Below the pieces are notes generated by a model. It had not been told where the DNA came from. It searched no databases and saw nothing but the letters and a program-made list of their open reading frames with translations. A stretch of DNA of 64,000 nt, from assembly GCA_944326255.1 (NCBI GenBank), contig CALVDG010000008.1:1-64000 (forward strand), written 5' to 3'. Positions 60,786 to 64,000 of this stretch are shown here, in pieces (positions within the stretch are counted from its first letter, which is position 1; every line of letters starts with the position of its first letter). Position numbers and translations under genes: made by a program. Source of the DNA: an uncultured Bacteroidales bacterium. Lineage in GTDB: Bacteria; Bacteroidota; Bacteroidia; Bacteroidales; UBA932.

Positions 60786-63700
60786 TTAATTATTAGCTTC
60801 AGTGGTTGTGTCTTCCTTATGGCGGAGAGGAATCTTCTCCCATTGTATCGAATCCCCGTCAAACCGGACATGGTGGTGCCTGCGGACAGAATCCCGGCGA
60901 TGGTTCCAGTCGATGCGTGTACGGGCCGCCGCCCTGTCTCCCCAACGGTTACGCTCGCTTGCACTTCTGAAACGGCGGGTAATCTCATCACTGAGATTGA
61001 GCCGGAGGGAATCTATCCTGCGGGTTTCCACCGGGGTTACGGCATTCTTGTATTTCGCCCGGCCTATGCCGAAACGCATATCGTCCAGCGTCCCGCGTAT
61101 ATTCAGTCCGGCCTTGAACGGCAGAGGAGACTTGAGTATCGATATGTGGTAGTCGAAGCTCATGTCCAGATTCTGCACGCCTCCGACAGCTGCCTTGTAG
61201 CGGTCTATCTCCACCAGGAACGGATAGATGTTCACCGCACCGTCCTCCACGGTTATATTGACCGAGATACTGTCGATGAGATTCTCCTCCTTGTTCTTGA
61301 ACATCAGTTTCTTGGATATCTCCGCAAATGTCTCGCCATCCATCAGCACCAGGGAGTCGCCACGGATGTACATTGCCGAACGGAGAGATGGTATCATGAT
61401 ATTCAGGGTAGAGTCAAGGACACCCTCTGCAGCCACATCCACCTGTACTTTCCCCTTGAATGACTGAAGCATCGGCACCAGAGAATCCACAGATGGCGTA
61501 GCGTCCACCAGAGATGCAATGTCTATATCCTGCACCTTTATGTCAAATCCGGCATATCCGAACTTCGACGAGGCGGCCTTGTATATCAGCGACGCTTTCA
61601 GGCTGGCACTGTCAAAAGCGTTGAGGCTAAGATTCTCCAGATACACATGGCTGTCCCTTACCTCAGCCCTGCCGTCTATGTTCCGGAAGACATATTTCCC
61701 GAAGCGCATCCTGTCTATATCCGTAGTCAGTTCAAAATCGACATTACGGGGAACCTCAAAGAGCCGCATGGAGGCAGATGACAAGGTATCGGCCTCTATC
61801 TCCTTCTCGGAGGCTTCCGGCGATGCAAATGCCCTCATCAGCTGATTGAGATTGAGATTTCTGGAACTTATATCCAGATTGGCCCGCAGCATGTGACCAC
61901 GCCTCAGAGCACCGTACAGATCATGCACTGTACCGGAAAGCACCACATTGGAACGGCCTACCCTTATAGCGGCTTTCTTCAAAGTTATCTGTCTGTCTCC
62001 GAAATTGATCACCGTCCTGTTGAAACGCACGGGAAGGGCACACTGCGGCACTTCCGCCACCAGACGGTTGAACCTCACCGAACCGGAAGGCAGCCAGAGA
62101 GAGTCCCGCACCTTGTCAGCACTGACCTTAATCACTCCTTTCTTCATACCCCCGGTGATATCTCCGGCCTTGGCGAATATCGAGTCCGTCTCCACCTTAA
62201 CTGTCAGCCTAGGAAGTTCCGGATTTTTCTTCTGCGGCTTTACGGACGCGGCAAGTTCTCCCTTAAGACAGAATACCCCCAGAGAATCTCCCATTCCGCC
62301 ACGCAGACGGCTGAACTCCACAGATACGTCCGGACGCCAGAGCGAATCTCTGACCTTGTCCGCACTGAGTTTGACGGTACCCTTACTGAATCCTCCTCTT
62401 ATATCTCCGTATTTGAAAAACAGCGTATCCGTCTCCACCTCCAGCGAGGCTCTGGGACGCTCAGGAACATCCGGCTGAGGGCCGAGCGAGGCGGCTGCCT
62501 CTCCACGGCCGCAGAACACTTTCAGCGAATCTCCCACAGCCGCGCCTACCCTGTTCATACGGAAATCCGCCTTTATCCGGAATACCTGAGTCGTATCCCT
62601 TGGACGGGTCGAGATGACCTTTAACTGCAGGCTGTCCGCCACGGCATTAGCCCAGGGACTCTTCAGATGCAGTTCAGACACGTCTCCGCTCAGTCCCAGA
62701 GCCTTGCCTCCGAAAAACTTCAGGTCTATGTCACCCACGGCATCCAGGCCTCTGGCCGTATCCTTGACCGACACTCTGTCCATATCCAGCTTGCCGGCTG
62801 CGAATATCCGTCCGAAATCCTGGTTCTTAACCGTAGACAGCCGCGTGCGCACCTTCAGATCCGCGTCAATCACTCCGGAAAGTTCTATGCCTTCCTGCAA
62901 AGGAAAAGTCTTGGCTATGCTGCTCAGATCTATCCCTGCCTTCATATTCAGGGCTATCAAAGGATCCTCGAAAAGTTCCGTCACCTTAGCGTCAGCCAGC
63001 ACGTCTATGTCATTGCCGCGCAACTTGAATATCTTCAGGTCCAGATAGGACTCCTGTTCCCTTGCCAGATCCACGAATGCATCAAAATCAGCCGTCAGAC
63101 TGTCAATGCCATACGGCAGCCCCTCATAGTGAGCCGATGCATCATCTATCTTCAGACACAGGCTTACCGCCGGCAGCAGACCGTTGCCATAGGAGCCCCT
63201 CACTGTCCCTTCCAGCATGACTGCTCCGTCCGCCGTCAGATCCTGATGCCTTACCACCGACTCCGGAATCAGATTGAGAGCCTTCTCGACAGACGGAGCC
63301 ACCGCCCCGAACGCCAGCTCCACGTCCACCGCCCTGCGGGCAGAGTCTCTCCGCAACATACCGTTAAGAGACAGACTGATATCATTGATTCCCAGATCCG
63401 CATTGCGCAGCACCACCTTCATGCTGTCGGCATTGAAACCGACATCAGTGTTCAGGGACAACGCCGTCCGCCTCACCAGGACATTCCTCTGCTGCATGAA
63501 GAACAGATTGCCGCACGAGAGTTCCACAGAAGCCGCGGCACCCCGCACTCCCGCTCCGAGTCTTACACGGCTGTTCACATCCCTCACCATCGCGTAGACA
63601 TCCGTCGAGCGGTCATTGAATATAATATCTGCATTCCTTATCCTCAATGAACGCAGCACTACGGACTTAGGCTTAAATCCGCCGGACGGGGCGCTGTCCT

Positions 63701-64000
63701 CAGCCGTGACCGTATCCCCGGCAGCCGGCATTACGTTCCAGTTGGCATTGCCGGAAGAGTCTCTCCACGCATATACCCTGGCACTGTCCAGCAGCACCCG
63801 GCCTATCACTATGCGGTTGTCCTTGAGCAGAGGTATCGGGTTGAACGCCACAAGGCAGCGTGCGAACCGCAGCAGGGAATCCCTGTACGGACGGGATGAG
63901 GACATACTGTCGGCCCCGGTCATATGCCTGACCAGCTCGCCGTCATCTATCTTAAGCGTGAAACGCGGAAAGGTCGAGAAAAACGTCACGTCCACCTTGC
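60786..64000 (-). CDS. AsmA-family envelope protein, 5' end beyond window
   Basis: The open frame covers at least 1071 codons and continues past the window edge, so the N-terminus is missing. It is beta-rich with long stretches of alternating hydrophobic residues, typical of the AsmA-like bridge proteins (AsmA/TamB/YhdP type). Visible features are FSTFPRFTLKIDDGELV near the start, a duplicated unit (SVEFSRLRGGMGDSLGVFCL compared with RMNRVGAAVGDSLKVFCGRG), and the C-terminal AsmA-like RGTLDDMRFGIGRAKYKNAV. Such proteins probably move phospholipids between the membranes. First visible gene of the rfbA-rfbC-rfbB-ABC-F transcript. Confidence 0.8.
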   Translation of the reverse strand, partial: KVDVTFFSTFPRFTLKIDDGELVRHMTGADSMSSSRPYRDSLLRFARCLVAFNPIPLLKDNRIVIGRVLLDSARVYAWRDSSGNANWNVMPAAGDTVTAEDSAPSGGFKPKSVVLRSLRIRNADIIFNDRSTDVYAMVRDVNSRVRLGAGVRGAAASVELSCGNLFFMQQRNVLVRRTALSLNTDVGFNADSMKVVLRNADLGINDISLSLNGMLRRDSARRAVDVELAFGAVAPSVEKALNLIPESVVRHQDLTADGAVMLEGTVRGSYGNGLLPAVSLCLKIDDASAHYEGLPYGIDSLTADFDAFVDLAREQESYLDLKIFKLRGNDIDVLADAKVTELFEDPLIALNMKAGIDLSSIAKTFPLQEGIELSGVIDADLKVRTRLSTVKNQDFGRIFAAGKLDMDRVSVKDTARGLDAVGDIDLKFFGGKALGLSGDVSELHLKSPWANAVADSLQLKVISTRPRDTTQVFRIKADFRMNRVGAAVGDSLKVFCGRGEAAASLGPQPDVPERPRASLEVETDTLFFKYGDIRGGFSKGTVKLSADKVRDSLWRPDVSVEFSRLRGGMGDSLGVFCLKGELAASVKPQKKNPELPRLTVKVETDSIFAKAGDITGGMKKGVIKVSADKVRDSLWLPSGSVRFNRLVAEVPQCALPVRFNRTVINFGDRQITLKKAAIRVGRSNVVLSGTVHDLYGALRRGHMLRANLDISSRNLNLNQLMRAFASPEASEKEIEADTLSSASMRLFEVPRNVDFELTTDIDRMRFGKYVFRNIDGRAEVRDSHVYLENLSLNAFDSASLKASLIYKAASSKFGYAGFDIKVQDIDIASLVDATPSVDSLVPMLQSFKGKVQVDVAAEGVLDSTLNIMIPSLRSAMYIRGDSLVLMDGETFAEISKKLMFKNKEENLIDSISVNITVEDGAVNIYPFLVEIDRYKAAVGGVQNLDMSFDYHISILKSPLPFKAGLNIRGTLDDMRFGIGRAKYKNAVTPVETRRIDSLRLNLSDEITRRFRSASERNRWGDRAAARTRIDWNHRRDSVRRHHHVRFDGDSIQWEKIPLRHKEDTTTEANN

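Overview
The window looks like a chromosomal segment from a Bacteroidales bacterium of the gut type. Evidence: putative promoters carry the Bacteroidetes -7 box TAnnTTTG; there are many SusD/fimbrillin-style lipoproteins; regulators fuse TPRs to AraC or LuxR helix-turn-helix domains; and the gene content includes a C1B aminopeptidase, a BF3164-like propeller lipoprotein, a THUMP-like methyltransferase, DUF3990/DUF3791 and DUF349 proteins. I cannot fix the genus.

Layout. 0-4.4 kb: a small membrane protein, a membrane-bound TPR/AraC regulator and a DUF4988-type lipoprotein. 4.4-30 kb: mainly housekeeping genes. These are a ClpB without its N-domain, queE, a C1B peptidase, pssA, a phosphohexomutase, a RecD-like helicase, trkH with a HAMP-like sensor stub, a TPR/LuxR regulator, gapA, surE-lpxB-dapF, a YggS protein, yidC, a DUF349 protein and trmD. 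30-40 kb is accessory: two alpha/beta hydrolases, a two-DTG retropepsin-like protease, two small HTH/membrane-protein regulatory pairs with clear operators, a DUF3791/DUF3990 ADP-ribosyltransferase-like cassette, a zinc alcohol dehydrogenase, two copies of a 176-177 bp terminal-inverted-repeat element and a tRNA-Ser(CGA). 40-49 kb: an ABC transporter pair, then an operon of three lipoproteins (metzincin-like protease plus two fimbrillin-like paralogues) divergent from a Crp/Fnr regulator across a perfect 14-bp palindrome. 49-56.4 kb: the most striking locus. 56.4-64 kb: an operon with a large AsmA-like protein, rfbA, rfbC, rfbB and an ABC-F ATPase.

The locus at 49096-56400 is a three-gene, overlapping operon. 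It encodes (1) a CASTOR/POLLUX-like ion channel with RCK-type domains and a C-terminal RyR domain, (2) a SIR2-like/TIR fusion whose SIR2 catalytic residues look lost while the TIR glutamate is kept, and (3) a 1299-residue membrane-anchored STAND NTPase with leucine-rich and WD40-like repeats. I infer an NLR-like immune or cell-death system: STAND sensor, TIR NAD+-consuming enzyme, and a channel gated by a nucleotide bound at its RyR domain.

A second structural signal is a 38-bp palindrome (10-bp arms around an 18-nt loop). It occurs four times as two pairs, each pair with centres exactly 105 bp apart, and both pairs lie between convergent genes. All functional statements come from reading the sequence and from recalled family features; no database search was run.
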